Below are positions 47,286 to 56,856 of a DNA stretch of 58,726 nucleotides, one piece after another. A program made the position numbers and the translations under genes. The notes under the pieces are model-generated. The model was not told the origin of the DNA and ran no database searches. It saw nothing but the letters and a program-made list of their open reading frames with translations. This DNA is from Thermomonas sp. (GTDB lineage: Bacteria > Pseudomonadota > Gammaproteobacteria > Xanthomonadales > Xanthomonadaceae). The stretch is from contig NZ_JADZDS010000083.1 in assembly GCF_020850895.1 (NCBI RefSeq), positions 1 to 58,726 of the forward strand. Reading direction: 5' to 3'. The first letter of the stretch is position 1. The number at the start of each line of letters is the position of its first letter.

Positions 47286-47318
47286 AAAAAGCCGGCCACG
47301 CTCGCGCGTGCCGGCTTT
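47286..47318 (-). terminator. Terminator-like hairpin after rpsU
   Basis: Read on the minus strand, AAAGCCGGCACGC pairs with GCGTGGCCGGCTTT around a GCGA loop with one bulged base, then a T-run. It lies 18 nt after rpsU and 36 nt before yqeY, so it probably lowers but may not stop readthrough into yqeY and dnaG, as known in rpsU-dnaG operons. Confidence 0.75.
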
Positions 47319-47335
47319 CGAAGCAGGCGTTGCGC

Positions 47336-47551
47336 TCAGTACAGGCGCTGGCGCTTGGTCACATCGCGCCCGGCGCGACGGGCCTGACGCTTCACCGCCG
47401 CGGCGGCCTTGCGCTTGCGTTCCTGGGTCGGCTTTTCGTAGAACTCGCGCTTGCGGGTTTCGGCCAGCACGCCGGCCTTTTCGCAGGTGCGCTTGAAGCG
47501 GCGCAGGGCAAACTCGAAGGGCTCGTTTTCGCGGACTTTGACGCTGGGCAT
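47336..47551 (-). CDS. rpsU: 30S ribosomal protein S21
   Basis: A 71-aa basic ribosomal protein. [20 protein letters not shown] and the C-terminal Arg/Lys-rich tail match S21, which helps base pairing of 16S rRNA with mRNA at initiation. It heads the macromolecular-synthesis group and is divergent from tsaD. Candidate promoter elements TTGCGC and TACCAT (18-bp spacer, minus strand) lie about 70 nt upstream. Confidence 0.97.
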   Translation of the reverse strand: MPSVKVRENEPFEFALRRFKRTCEKAGVLAETRKREFYEKPTQERKRKAAAAVKRQARRAGRDVTKRQRLY

Positions 47552-47574
47552 TTAGAACTCTCGTGGTCGTAAGG

Positions 47575-47592
47575 CCTGCCTTTTGCGGCAGG
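47575..47592 (-). other. Hairpin in the rpsU leader
   Basis: CCTGCC and GGCAGG form a 6-bp stem with a 6-nt loop, 24 nt upstream of the rpsU ATG. It would lie in the 5' leader if the candidate promoter is used. A role in autoregulation is only a suggestion. Confidence 0.35.
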
Positions 47593-47640
47593 AAGCTGCA
47601 CATGGTAGCAGTGCCCCCGGTTTGAGCGCAAGATGGGCGG

Positions 47641-48666
47641 ATGAAAGTCCTGGGTATCGAAACCTCCTGCGATGAGACCGGGGTGGCGGTCTACGACACC
47701 GCCCTGGGCGGCGCGGCCGGGCTGCGCGCGCACGCCGTCTACAGCCAGATCGCCCTGCACGCCGAGTACGGCGGGGTGGTGCCGGAGCTGGCCAGCCGCG
47801 ACCACGTGCGCAAGCTGCTGCCGCTTATTCGGCAAACCCTGGACGAGGCGGGGCTGAGGCTGTCGGACCTCGATGGCGTGGCCTATACCGCCGGGCCGGG
47901 ACTGGTCGGCGCGCTGCTGGTCGGCGCGGCGGTCGGCCGCGCGCTGGCGTGGGCGCTGGACGTCCCGGCGCTGGCCGTCCACCACATGGAAGGCCATCTG
48001 CTGGCGCCGCTGCTGGAAGACGACGCGCCGGCGCCGCCGTTCGTGGCGCTGCTGGTGTCCGGTGGGCATACCCAGCTGATCGCGGTGGAGGCGATCGGCC
48101 GCTACCGGCTGCTGGGTGAAACCCTGGACGATGCCGCGGGCGAAGCCTTCGACAAGACCGCCAAGATGATGGGCCTGCCCTATCCGGGCGGGCCGCAGTT
48201 GGCCAAGCTGGCCGAACAGGGCGTGCCGGGCCGGTTCAAGTTCGCGCGTCCGATGACCGATCGACCGGGCTTGGATTTTTCCTTCAGCGGCCTGAAGACC
48301 CAGGTGCTGCTGGCGTGGCGCGATTGCGACCAGGCCGAGCAGACCCGCGCCGACATCGCCCGCGGCTTCGAGGACGCGGTGGTCGATACCTTGGCGATCA
48401 AGTGCGAGCGCGCGCTGGACGCGGCCGGTTGCGACGTGCTGATCGTGGCCGGCGGCGTCGGTGCGAACAAGCGGCTGCGGGCGCGTTTGACACAGATGTG
48501 CGAACAACGCGGCGGCCGCGCCTGCTTCCCGCGCCCCGCGCTGTGCACCGACAACGGCGCGATGATCGCCTTCGCCGGCGCGCTGCGCCTGCAGGCCGGC
48601 CAGCGCGAGGATGCGACGATCCGGGCCACCCCGCGCTGGGACATGGCGACGCTGCCGGCGGTGTGA
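47641..48666 (+). CDS. tsaD: tRNA N6-adenosine threonylcarbamoyltransferase
   Basis: A 341-aa ASKHA-fold enzyme that makes t6A37 in tRNAs reading ANN codons, with TsaB, TsaE and TsaC elsewhere. Metal ligands are in [13 protein letters not shown]; the nucleotide loops [20 protein letters not shown] and [12 protein letters not shown] are present. Length is typical (about 340). It is divergent from rpsU, the usual arrangement. Confidence 0.97.
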   Translation: MKVLGIETSCDETGVAVYDTALGGAAGLRAHAVYSQIALHAEYGGVVPELASRDHVRKLLPLIRQTLDEAGLRLSDLDGVAYTAGPGLVGALLVGAAVGRALAWALDVPALAVHHMEGHLLAPLLEDDAPAPPFVALLVSGGHTQLIAVEAIGRYRLLGETLDDAAGEAFDKTAKMMGLPYPGGPQLAKLAEQGVPGRFKFARPMTDRPGLDFSFSGLKTQVLLAWRDCDQAEQTRADIARGFEDAVVDTLAIKCERALDAAGCDVLIVAGGVGANKRLRARLTQMCEQRGGRACFPRPALCTDNGAMIAFAGALRLQAGQREDATIRATPRWDMATLPAV

Positions 48667-48744
48667 ATTCTGCGGACAGGCTTGGGCAACAACTCCCGGG
48701 GCGCGCGTTGTCGCTCGCTTCGGAACACCGGGTATCCTTGCGCC

Positions 48745-49107
48745 ATGACCGACATCATTTTCATCGAAGGCCTGCGCATCCCCGCCCTGATCGGCGTCCA
48801 CGCGCGCGAGCGCCTGGCTCCGCAGACGCTGGTGCTGGACGTCCGGATCCGCTTCGACACCCACATCGCCGCGCTCAGCGACAGCCTGATCGATGCCCTC
48901 GATTACGAGGCGGTGGCGCAGCGGCTGGCCGATTTCGTCACCCAGACCGAATACGTGCTGGTGGAAACGCTGGCCGAGGCCTGCGCCGACCTGATTCTCA
49001 CCGAATTCGGCGCCCACGGGGTGCGGCTGAAGATCAGCAAGCCCGAGGCGCTGGCCAATGCGACGGCGGTGGGGGTGGAAATCGAGCGCGGGAGTCTGGT
49101 GGAATGA
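48745..49107 (+). CDS. folB: Dihydroneopterin aldolase
   Basis: A 120-aa enzyme that cleaves 7,8-dihydroneopterin to 6-hydroxymethyl-7,8-dihydropterin in folate synthesis. IFIEGLRIPALIGVHARER, the conserved Tyr in LDYEAV, ETLAEACADLIL and the catalytic Lys in VRLKISKPEAL are present. TATCCT lies 6 nt before the ATG. It overlaps the SDR gene by 4 nt. Confidence 0.94.
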   Translation: MTDIIFIEGLRIPALIGVHARERLAPQTLVLDVRIRFDTHIAALSDSLIDALDYEAVAQRLADFVTQTEYVLVETLAEACADLILTEFGAHGVRLKISKPEALANATAVGVEIERGSLVE

Positions 49108-49808
49108 GCGTGGTGCTGGTCACCGGCGCGTCGCGCGGGATCGGCCGGGCGATCGTCGCGCGTTTCGTCCGCGAAGGGCAGCAGGTGATCGCCTGCGCCC
49201 GCGGAAGGCAGGGCCTGGACGAACTCAAGTCGAAGCACCCCGCGGTTGAATGCTTCCCTTGCGACCTGCGGGCTCCCGAAGCGGTGGATGCGCTGGCGCA
49301 AACGGTGTTGGATCGACACGGCGCAGTCGACCTGCTGGTCAACAATGCCGGGGCGTTTCGTCCCGGCGGCATCGCCAGCGAAGACGACGAAGTCCTGTTG
49401 GACATGCTGCGGTCCAACCTGTTCGGTGCCTATCGGCTGACCCGGCGCCTGCTGCCCACGATGCAGGCGCGTCGCAGCGGGATGGTGCTCAATGTCTGCA
49501 GCACGGCGTCGATCGCGGCCTATCCCAACGGAGGTTCCTACAGCATTGCCAAGCACGCGTTGTACGGCTTTTCGCGCAACTTGCGCGAAGAGATGAAGTC
49601 GCATGGCATACGGGTGGTGGCGCTGCTGCCGGGGGCGACCCTGACCGATTCCTGGAAGGACGTGCCGTTGCCGTCGGAGCGGTTGATGCCGGCGGAGGAC
49701 GTGGCTGAGATGGCGTGGACGGCGTGGGCAATGTCACCGCGCACCGTCGTTGAAGACATCCTGATGCGGCCACAGCGGGGCGACATCGGGGAGGCCGATT
49801 TCCAGTGA
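49104..49808 (+). CDS. Short-chain dehydrogenase/reductase
   Basis: A 234-aa classical SDR. The cofactor motif is TGASRGIG (near residue 7), NNAG follows, and the catalytic Ser-Tyr-Lys set lies in CSTASIAAYPNGGSYSIAKHA. It is coupled on both sides to pterin genes (folB and the PTPS-like gene), so a pterin reductase role of the FolM or sepiapterin reductase type is plausible, but the sequence does not prove it. Confidence 0.88.
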   Translation: MSVVLVTGASRGIGRAIVARFVREGQQVIACARGRQGLDELKSKHPAVECFPCDLRAPEAVDALAQTVLDRHGAVDLLVNNAGAFRPGGIASEDDEVLLDMLRSNLFGAYRLTRRLLPTMQARRSGMVLNVCSTASIAAYPNGGSYSIAKHALYGFSRNLREEMKSHGIRVVALLPGATLTDSWKDVPLPSERLMPAEDVAEMAWTAWAMSPRTVVEDILMRPQRGDIGEADFQ

Positions 49809-50296
49809 ATGATCGGGTCACCATCCGTTTGGCCAAGCAGAACATGAAGTTTTCGGCTGGCCATTTCACGATCTTTTCGGCGACCGAACGCGAGCGCCTG
49901 CATGGGCACAATTTCTTCGTCGAAGTGGACCTGCACGCGCGCATGCAGGGCAACGGCCTGTGCTTCGACTACGGCATCTACAAGGACCGTGTGCTTGCTC
50001 TGTGCCGTGAACTGAACGAGTGGATGATCCTGCCGACGCGTTCGCCGTACTTGCAGATCGAGGAGGTCGGTGAGCACGTGATCGCCGTGTTCGCGGGCAA
50101 GCGCATCCCGTTCCTGCGCGAGGACGTCAAGCTGCTGCCGATCGAGAACGCAACGCTGGAAGAATTTGCCAGCTGGTTCCTGCGGCGGCTGGGCGAGGAT
50201 CGTGACGCGCTGCGCGCCCACGCGATCGAAGAAATCGAGGTGCGGGTGAGTTCCGCGCCGGGCCAGAGTGCAGGACGTCGCGCGAGGTTCGATTGA
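49805..50296 (+). CDS. 6-pyruvoyl-tetrahydropterin synthase / QueD family protein
   Basis: A 163-aa T-fold protein. The zinc ligands H20 (FSAGHF), H33 and H35 (RLHGHNF) are intact. The catalytic Cys found before HGH in QueD and PTPS is absent: the segment reads SATERERLHGH, with Glu at 28 and 30. Loss of Cys with a nearby Glu recalls the PTPS-III type that makes a folate precursor directly, so the product is uncertain. The GTG start overlaps the SDR stop (GTGA). Confidence 0.85.
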   Translation: MNDRVTIRLAKQNMKFSAGHFTIFSATERERLHGHNFFVEVDLHARMQGNGLCFDYGIYKDRVLALCRELNEWMILPTRSPYLQIEEVGEHVIAVFAGKRIPFLREDVKLLPIENATLEEFASWFLRRLGEDRDALRAHAIEEIEVRVSSAPGQSAGRRARFD

Positions 50297-51486
50297 TGCC
50301 GTCGTCCGGGATTCCTGCGCCGGGGCCCGATGCCCAAGCGCACAGCGCGCGGTTGCAGCAGGTGATCCGCGAGCAGATCCTCGCCGCCGGGGGGCGGATC
50401 CCGTTCTGGAAGTTCATGGAACTGGCGCTGTACGCCCCTGGCTTGGGCTACTACAGCGCCGGTGCGCACAAGTTCGGGGCCGGCGGCGACTTCACCACTG
50501 CGCCGGAACTCTCAACGCTGTTTTCAGGGTGTGTGGCCGATGCGCTGGCACCGGTGCTCAAGCAGTTGGGCGAGGAGGCGGTGTTTTTCGAATTGGGCGG
50601 CGGCAGCGGCGCGTTTGCCCATGCTTGTCTGGAAGCGCTGCGCGATCTTGATGCGCTGCCGGCGTGCTACGCGATCCTCGAGCCCAGCGCGGACCTGCGC
50701 CAGCGCCAGCGTGAGCGCTTGCAGGCGCGTCTGTCGCCTGCACTGTTTGCGCGGGTGCAGTGGCTGGATGGTCCGATCGAGGATGCTTGGAGCGGTGTGG
50801 TGTTCGCCAATGAGGTCATCGACGCCTTGCCTGCTTCGCGCTTTTGCCTGCGCGAAGGGTCGGTGCTGGAAGAGTGGGTGGCGCTGGATGGCGAAGGCCG
50901 GTTCGCGCGCGTCGATGTGCCTGCCGATGCGATGCTGGCGGCGTCTGTGCGGCAGTTGGAATCGTGCTTGCCGCAACCCCTGGCAGAGGGCTACCGCAGC
51001 GAAGTGCTGGTGCAGTTGCCCTACTGGGTGCAGGCCGTGGTGGGTGGTCTGGAGCGCGGCGCCCTGCTGTTCGTCGATTACGGCTACGCGCGCGGCGAGT
51101 ATTACCTGCCGGAACGCGACGACGGGACCTTGCGTGCGTTTCGCCAGCATCGGGTCGGCAATGCCGTGTACGACTGGCCGGGGCTGCAGGACATCACCGC
51201 GTCGGTGGATTTCACTGCACTCGCTGAAGCGGGCGTGGGCGCAGGGTTCGAGTTTGCAGGTTACTGTTCGCAAGCCAGCTTCCTGATCGGCAACCGTCTG
51301 CAGGAGCGGTTGCTTGCTGCGGACGCGCAGGCGGCTGACGAAGCCACGCGCCACGGCTTGCGTCAGCAGGTCAAGCGGTTGACCCTGCCCAGCGAAATGG
51401 GCGAGCGTTTCCAGGCAATGGGCTTCCAGCGTGGCGTCGATTTTGGTCCGGCGTTCGCGCTCGGTGACTTGAGCCACCGGCTGTGA
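50296..51486 (+). CDS. SAM-dependent methyltransferase, MidA/NDUFAF7 family
   Basis: A 396-aa protein. The N terminus has IPFWKFMELALYAPGLGYYSAG and FGAGGDFTTAPELS, the SAM motif is FFELGGGSGAFA, and NEVIDALPASRF follows. The human homologue methylates an arginine of a complex I subunit; bacterial targets are not established. It follows the PTPS-like gene with a 1-nt overlap and overlaps vanZ by 4 nt. Confidence 0.92.
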   Translation: MPSSGIPAPGPDAQAHSARLQQVIREQILAAGGRIPFWKFMELALYAPGLGYYSAGAHKFGAGGDFTTAPELSTLFSGCVADALAPVLKQLGEEAVFFELGGGSGAFAHACLEALRDLDALPACYAILEPSADLRQRQRERLQARLSPALFARVQWLDGPIEDAWSGVVFANEVIDALPASRFCLREGSVLEEWVALDGEGRFARVDVPADAMLAASVRQLESCLPQPLAEGYRSEVLVQLPYWVQAVVGGLERGALLFVDYGYARGEYYLPERDDGTLRAFRQHRVGNAVYDWPGLQDITASVDFTALAEAGVGAGFEFAGYCSQASFLIGNRLQERLLAADAQAADEATRHGLRQQVKRLTLPSEMGERFQAMGFQRGVDFGPAFALGDLSHRL

Positions 51487-51893
51487 GTGCCCAGCGACCA
51501 CTGCTGGGGCGTTCGCTCAAACCGTTCCGACGGCCTTGGCTGTGGACCGGACTGTGGGTGCTGGCCATCGCCGGCGTGGTGTTCGGTTCGCTGCTGCCGG
51601 TGCAGGATCTGCCCAAGGTCGGGGTCAGCGACAAGTTCGAACACTTCCTGGCGTATGCGGTGCTGTCGGCGGGCGCGGTGCAATTGTTCCAGCGGCGGCT
51701 GTCCTGGGGGTTCGTGTGCGTGGTGCTGGTGTTTCTCGGGATCGGCCTGGAATACCTGCAAGGTGCGATGGCAATGGGCCGCGCCGCCGACCGGATGGAT
51801 GCACTGGCCAATACCGTGGGGGTGTTGATCGGGCTGGCGACGGCGTTCACGCCGCTGCGCGACCTGTTGTTAAGGTTCGATCGCCGGCTGTGA
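51483..51893 (+). CDS. VanZ-like family membrane protein
   Basis: A 136-aa protein with four hydrophobic helices. The family features are a conserved first-loop SLLPVQDLP and the [15 protein letters not shown] helix, then [19 protein letters not shown]. Function is unknown; VanZ itself gives low teicoplanin resistance. The GTG start overlaps the methyltransferase stop. The last 24 nt overlap the convergent cca gene. Confidence 0.85.
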   Translation: MSAQRPLLGRSLKPFRRPWLWTGLWVLAIAGVVFGSLLPVQDLPKVGVSDKFEHFLAYAVLSAGAVQLFQRRLSWGFVCVVLVFLGIGLEYLQGAMAMGRAADRMDALANTVGVLIGLATAFTPLRDLLLRFDRRL

Positions 51894-53129
51894 CCTTGCC
51901 TGTGCGATGGCGGCGATCCGCGCCTTGCGCAGCGCCGCGCCGAAGTCCGGGCCCTTGAGGCCGCTGGCCGTGATCGCATCGCCGCGCACCGATTGCGCTG
52001 CCGCGAACAGGTGGCGCAGCATAGTGGCCTGCGGGAAGGGCGTATCGCGATGGCCTTGGCGGCCTCGCGCATCGGCCTCGCAGACGGTGGCGAGCTGGTC
52101 GATTCGCACGGGTTTGCGGAAGCCGTCGCAGCGGGCGATCAGGTCGTGGATCGTGGCCGGTTTCAACTCGGCGATCCGATGCACCAAAAGGTGCTCGCGG
52201 CTGCACAATGCCGCCAGCTCGCGGTGCTCGCTCGGCGCCTTCAGGCGCTCGCTCATGGCGTTGGCGACGGCGACGCCGCGCTGTTCGTGCATGACGTGGC
52301 GCGGCAGTTCGGCCGCTGGGGTGAGCGCCTTGCCGAGGTCATGGCAGAGCGCGCCGTAGCCGATCAGCTCGTCACCCGGCGCCAACCGTGCGGCCATGTC
52401 GCAGACCATCTCGACGTGGGTGCCGGTATCGATCTCCGGGTGGTAGTCGGCGCGTTGCGGGACCCCGTAGAGCGCATCCACTTCCGGCAAGACCGCGGGC
52501 AGGGCATGGGCGTCGCGCAGGGTGCGCAGGAAGGCGGAGGGCGCCGCGCTGCGCAGAGCCTTGGCCAGCTCCTGCCAGACCCGCTCCGGTGCTAGGGTCG
52601 CCAGCTCGCCGCTGTCCGCGATTGTGCGCATCAGCGCCAGCGTTTCCGGCGCCATCGTCAAGCCCAGTGGGGCGAACCGGGCCATGAAACGCGCTGCACG
52701 CAGCACCCGCAGCGGGTCTTCGACGAAGGCCTCACTGACGTGGCGCAGCACGCGATTGCGGATGTCCTCGGCACCGCCGAACGGATCGACCAAGCTGCCG
52801 TCGTCTGCTTGCGCGATGGCGTTGATGGTGAAGTCGCGCCGACGCAGGTCTTCTTCCAGCGTCACCGAGGGATCGGCGTGGACGGCAAAGCCGGTGTAGC
52901 CGCGCCCGGACTTGCGCTCGGTGCGCGCCAGCGCGTATTCCTCGCCGGTCTGCGGATGCAGGAACACCGGGAAGTCGCGCCCCACCTGTGTGTAGCCGGC
53001 CCCCAGCATCTGCTCGGCAGTTGCACCGACCACCACGAAATCACGATCCCCCGGTGGCTGGCCAAGCAACGCATCGCGTACGGCACCGCCGACGAGGTAG
53101 ATGCGTGCGTGCCCAGGAAGCCCTGCCAT
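51870..53129 (-). CDS. cca: Multifunctional CCA tRNA nucleotidyltransferase
   Basis: A 419-aa enzyme that adds or repairs the tRNA 3' CCA end. The class II polymerase head has [14 protein letters not shown] and GDRDFVVVG with the catalytic Asp pair, then [11 protein letters not shown] and [14 protein letters not shown]-terminal HD domain ([15 protein letters not shown]) indicates the added phosphatase activity typical of gammaproteobacteria. ATG 53129 fits homologues; upstream in-frame codons lie in slt. Its 3' end overlaps vanZ. Confidence 0.95.
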   Translation of the reverse strand: MAGLPGHARIYLVGGAVRDALLGQPPGDRDFVVVGATAEQMLGAGYTQVGRDFPVFLHPQTGEEYALARTERKSGRGYTGFAVHADPSVTLEEDLRRRDFTINAIAQADDGSLVDPFGGAEDIRNRVLRHVSEAFVEDPLRVLRAARFMARFAPLGLTMAPETLALMRTIADSGELATLAPERVWQELAKALRSAAPSAFLRTLRDAHALPAVLPEVDALYGVPQRADYHPEIDTGTHVEMVCDMAARLAPGDELIGYGALCHDLGKALTPAAELPRHVMHEQRGVAVANAMSERLKAPSEHRELAALCSREHLLVHRIAELKPATIHDLIARCDGFRKPVRIDQLATVCEADARGRQGHRDTPFPQATMLRHLFAAAQSVRGDAITASGLKGPDFGAALRKARIAAIAQARSQPAIEP

Positions 53130-53152
53130 ACGGATCCGTCGAACGTGGTGAG

Positions 53153-55198
53153 TCAGCGCCGCGCCGGCAGAGGCGCGGCAGCAGGGGGCGGGACAGCAGC
53201 ACACGCAAATCCCTTGCGAGGCCCGTTGTTGATGCCCAGCATGCGATCGCTGATGCGGAGTGCGTTACCGTTAAGGCGCCAGTCGTAGAGCGTGCTGAAT
53301 CCGAGCACGCGGGCGACGTATTCGCGGGTTTCCTTGTAGCCGATGGTCTCGATCCAGAAATCCGGGTCCAGTGTTGGACGTTGCGTCAGCCAGCGGTTGG
53401 CTGCACCGGGGCCGGCGTTGTAGCCGGCGATCACCAGATAGGGTTTGCCGTTGAAACGCCCCAACAACTGGCGCAGGTAGGCGGTGCCGAGGGTGATGTT
53501 GGTGTCGGCGTCGTACAGCGCATCGGCATTGGCCAGCGGAACGCCCAGCCGGCGCGCCAGGGTGGCGCCGGTGGAGGGCAGCACCTGCATCAATCCGCGG
53601 GCGTCGGCGCTGGAGCGCGCGCGGGGATCGAAGATCGATTCGGCGCGAATTTCGGCAGCGACCCAGGCCGGATCGAGGTTGTTGCGCAGGGCTTCACGGC
53701 GGATCGTCGCGTCATGGTGCAATGGGAATCGCAACTGGTACAGGCGTTGTTCGTCCGGATAGCGCTTGCCGCCGACGTTCACCAATCCGAACACACCACG
53801 GTCGAACCAGCCGTTGTCCTGCGCCACTTCCACCGCCAACCAGCGCTGAGCGTCGCTGAAACGCGCCAGTGCCGCATTCCATTCCTTCACGGCCCAGGCC
53901 TTGCGACCGAGCATGTACAACTGCAGTGCGCGCACCATGCCGGGGTCGCGGGCAATGGCCAGCTTGTTGGCTTGGGTGGCCGTCGATTGCAGCGGACACA
54001 CGTGATAGGGCTGGTCCAGCCGATCAGCCGCGAGGAAGCCGTAGAAGTCCGCGTTGCGGGCGGCCCTTGCATAGAGTGTTTTCGCGCCAGCGGCATCCCC
54101 GGTCAGGGCGCTGGTGCGGGCGGCGAAATACAGCCAGCGCGAATCGTTGCGCTGGGCGTCGGGCATGCGCCTGATCGCGGCCAATGCGCCCGCCCAGTCG
54201 CTGCGCGCAATGGCATCGCGGACTTGCCATTCGTGCAGGTTGGCATCGAAGCCCGCATCCGGGACGGCAGCCAACCGGCGTGCCGCCTCCGGCGCGAAAC
54301 TTGCAGCCGACTGCAGGGCAACCTGCGCCAGGACGCGCCCACGTTCGACATCGGTGAATCCCAGGGTCTTGGCGATGCCCGGAAGCAGCGCTTCGGCACC
54401 ACTGGGGCTGTTCCGGGCCAGTCGTTCAAGCGCGGCCGCGGCAACCAGCCTGCTGCGCGCGGACTTCGGCCAGCCCTCGACGCGGCCATTGGGGGCATCG
54501 ATATATGCGGCCCAGAGGTTCGCCTGCGCCGCATCGGTTGCGGGCAAGCCGCGTCCGATCATGCGCATGACCGCTGATTGCGTCGCATCGGCGGCCAGGT
54601 CAAAGCGCTCCCAGCGCAGCGCGTCGGTCAGCCCACCCTGCGCAGCAAGCAATGCGAATGGGGAGTCACACGAATTCGGGAGTGACTTGCCGCTGCTGCG
54701 CCATAACGCCTGCGCTTCCTGGACCCAGTTGGCATCGGTCCGATTGACCGCCATCAGCGCCTGCAGGCGCAGGCAGCGCAGGTTGGCATCATCGATGCCC
54801 GGATCCCATTGGGCGAGGAATTCCTGCCACTGGTTGCGCTTGGCGAGCACTTTGAGCCAATCGCTGCGGAACATGGCTGCCACCGGCGTCCCTGACTGGG
54901 TGGCAAGGAACGCATTGCCGCGAATGACCGGCAGGGTGTCGATCTGGCGCTTCAACGTGACATATTCCAGCCAGCCAGCCAGCGGTTGGCTGCGGAATCC
55001 GGCCAGTGCCAGATCGTTCAGGCCGCTGCGCTCGGCGGCATCGAACGCGGCATCCAGCGCCGGGTCGGGAGTGGCAATCCGGATCGGTGCACGGGCTTGG
55101 ACGAGGGGCGCTTGGTCAGGTGCCGGCTTGGCGCAAGCGGGCAGGGCAGCGGTTCCACCCAGCAGGATGACAATGAGCAACGACGTGAGTGTATGCAT
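53153..55198 (-). CDS. slt: Soluble lytic murein transglycosylase
   Basis: A 681-aa periplasmic enzyme. A signal peptide with the end LPACA is followed by a long alpha-superhelical ring and a C-terminal lysozyme-like domain: the catalytic Glu is in [16 protein letters not shown], then [10 protein letters not shown] and [17 protein letters not shown]. It cleaves glycan strands to 1,6-anhydro products. TATAGT is 6 nt before the ATG. It is first in a pair with cca. Confidence 0.95.
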   Translation of the reverse strand: MHTLTSLLIVILLGGTAALPACAKPAPDQAPLVQARAPIRIATPDPALDAAFDAAERSGLNDLALAGFRSQPLAGWLEYVTLKRQIDTLPVIRGNAFLATQSGTPVAAMFRSDWLKVLAKRNQWQEFLAQWDPGIDDANLRCLRLQALMAVNRTDANWVQEAQALWRSSGKSLPNSCDSPFALLAAQGGLTDALRWERFDLAADATQSAVMRMIGRGLPATDAAQANLWAAYIDAPNGRVEGWPKSARSRLVAAAALERLARNSPSGAEALLPGIAKTLGFTDVERGRVLAQVALQSAASFAPEAARRLAAVPDAGFDANLHEWQVRDAIARSDWAGALAAIRRMPDAQRNDSRWLYFAARTSALTGDAAGAKTLYARAARNADFYGFLAADRLDQPYHVCPLQSTATQANKLAIARDPGMVRALQLYMLGRKAWAVKEWNAALARFSDAQRWLAVEVAQDNGWFDRGVFGLVNVGGKRYPDEQRLYQLRFPLHHDATIRREALRNNLDPAWVAAEIRAESIFDPRARSSADARGLMQVLPSTGATLARRLGVPLANADALYDADTNITLGTAYLRQLLGRFNGKPYLVIAGYNAGPGAANRWLTQRPTLDPDFWIETIGYKETREYVARVLGFSTLYDWRLNGNALRISDRMLGINNGPRKGFACAAVPPPAAAPLPARR

Positions 55199-55204
55199 CC
55201 ATGG

Positions 55205-55212
55205 ACTATAAC
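55205..55212. promoter_or_regulatory. Overlapping divergent -10 boxes of slt and the TauE/SafE gene
   Basis: ACTATAAC reads TATAAC on the plus strand (55207-55212, toward the transporter) and TATAGT on the minus strand (55205-55210, toward slt, 6 nt before its ATG). RNA polymerase could not occupy both at once. Confidence 0.45.
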
Positions 55213-55247
55213 CGAGCCGCCATGAATCCTTTTCGAGCCGTAGGCCG

Positions 55248-56051
55248 ATGACTGCGATCGCGCTGTACCTGTTGCTGGGCGCCGTTGTCGGGGTATTGGC
55301 GGGACTGCTTGGCATTGGCGGGGGATTGGTGCTGGTCGCGGCATTTGCCTGGCTGTTGCCGAAGCTGGGTGTCCCTGCGGAAGCCGCGATGCATGTGGCG
55401 CTCGCGAGCGCGCTGGCCAGCATCGTATTGACTGCGGCTTCGTCCACGCGTGCCCACCACCGTCGCGGCAGCGTGTTGTGGCCGACGGTGGCATGGATGG
55501 TGCCCGGAATCCTGCTTGGCGGTTGGCTGGGCAGCCGCTTTGCAATCGGCCTCGATGCCAGGGTGTTGCGCTGGTGCGTTGCGGTCTATTGCTTGGTGGT
55601 TGCAGCCCAGATGCTGTGGTCGCGAAAGCCGGGTGGATTGGCGCGTACGGTGGCTCACGCGGGGGTTGGCTACACGCTTGCAGGGGGTGCAATTGGCTGG
55701 CTCTCGGCGATCGTCGGCATCGGTGGCGGCAGCCTGACCGTGCCGCTGCTGGTGTGGCGTGGGGTGGAACCGGTGCGTGCTGTCGGAACCTCGGCGGCAT
55801 GCGGGATGTTCATCGGTGTTGCCAGCGCCCTGGGTTTCGCGCTCCAGGCCCCGAGCGGGGCGGTGGGTTTGCCGGGGTCGGTGGGCTATGTGTACCTGCC
55901 GGCAGCGCTGGGGGTTGCCATCACTTCGGTGCTGTTTGCACCGTTGGGCACGCGGATTGCCCACGCCATCGATGGCATGGCATTGCGGCGGACATTCGCA
56001 CTGTTCCTGCTGGGCGTGGGGGTCGCGTTCGCCTGGAGTGCGATGGGCTGA
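55248..56051 (+). CDS. Sulfite exporter TauE/SafE family protein
   Basis: A 267-aa inner-membrane protein with eight hydrophobic helices in two repeats. The duplicated glycine-rich motif GLLGIGGGLVLV and AIVGIGGGSLTVPLLV is the family signature. Substrates in the family are sulfite, sulfonates and related anions; the one used here is unknown. It is divergent from slt and convergent with the EEP-family gene. Confidence 0.9.
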   Translation: MTAIALYLLLGAVVGVLAGLLGIGGGLVLVAAFAWLLPKLGVPAEAAMHVALASALASIVLTAASSTRAHHRRGSVLWPTVAWMVPGILLGGWLGSRFAIGLDARVLRWCVAVYCLVVAAQMLWSRKPGGLARTVAHAGVGYTLAGGAIGWLSAIVGIGGGSLTVPLLVWRGVEPVRAVGTSAACGMFIGVASALGFALQAPSGAVGLPGSVGYVYLPAALGVAITSVLFAPLGTRIAHAIDGMALRRTFALFLLGVGVAFAWSAMG

Positions 56052-56076
56052 TGCGTGGTACGACCGGCGATGCCGA

Positions 56077-56835
56077 TCAGCGCAGTGCGTCCTCCGGCAC
56101 GTCGAGGTCGACGGACAGCGCGAGGTGATCGGAGTGTGCCGCCGAGACCGCACGCATCGAGGCCAGTGACAGGTCCGGTGTCACCAGCATGTGGTCGATG
56201 GCGCGCTGCGGACGCCAGGATGGGAACGTCGGGATACATTGGGTCGGCGGCTGCAGCTTGGTCTTGCGGTACAAGGTGTGCATTTCCGGACGGTCGGGGT
56301 CGCAGTTGAAATCGCCCATCAGGACAGCCCGTGCGCGGTCGGAAAGCAACTCGGCGATGAAGTCGAGTTGCATGCGTCGCGACTGGTTGCCCAGCGAAAG
56401 ATGGGCAATCGCAACCGTCAACGCGTTGCCGGCGCTGCCGAAGTTCGCCAGCAGGACTCCGCGCCCACCGATCCGTCCGGGCAGCGCGTGTTCCTCGACA
56501 GCCTTGGGCTCCAGCCGGCTGAGCAGGCCATTGGCGGTCGATGCGACTTTGCCGATGTTGCGGTTGGGCTGGTGGCTCCAGTAGGAAAAGCCGGCGCGCT
56601 CGGCGAGATAGTGGGTCTGATTGGTGAAGCCGGAGCGCAAACTGCCCGGATCGGCTTCCTGCAGGCCGACGATGTCGTGGCTTTGGGCGAGTTCGGCAAT
56701 GGCGTCGAGCGCGCCGCGCTTGTTGCCGCCCGGGAGGACGTGCGACCAGCTGTGGGTGAGGTAATCCCGATAGCCGCGGGTGCTGTTGCCGGCCTGGATG
56801 TTGGCACTCAGCAGGCGCAGGCGGCGCTTGTCCAT
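56077..56835 (-). CDS. Endonuclease/exonuclease/phosphatase family protein
   Basis: A 252-aa protein of the DNase I-like (EEP) fold. LRLLSANIQAG and VGLQEADPG provide the metal ligands, VAIAHLSLGNQSR the central His, MGDFNCDPDRP the Asp-x-Asn, and SDHLALSVDLD the C-terminal Asp-His. No signal peptide is seen, so it is probably cytoplasmic. Substrates in the family range from DNA to phosphoesters. It follows the dsbA-like pair on the same strand. Confidence 0.9.
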   Translation of the reverse strand: MDKRRLRLLSANIQAGNSTRGYRDYLTHSWSHVLPGGNKRGALDAIAELAQSHDIVGLQEADPGSLRSGFTNQTHYLAERAGFSYWSHQPNRNIGKVASTANGLLSRLEPKAVEEHALPGRIGGRGVLLANFGSAGNALTVAIAHLSLGNQSRRMQLDFIAELLSDRARAVLMGDFNCDPDRPEMHTLYRKTKLQPPTQCIPTFPSWRPQRAIDHMLVTPDLSLASMRAVSAAHSDHLALSVDLDVPEDALR

Positions 56836-56856
56836 CGCGATCCCATCTGCAAGCGA

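Noticed and set aside
55199-55447. 83-residue N-terminal extension of the lytic transglycosylase
   Set aside because: The extension is antisense to the TauE/SafE gene and would bury the signal peptide; the ATG at 55198 starts the signal sequence directly.
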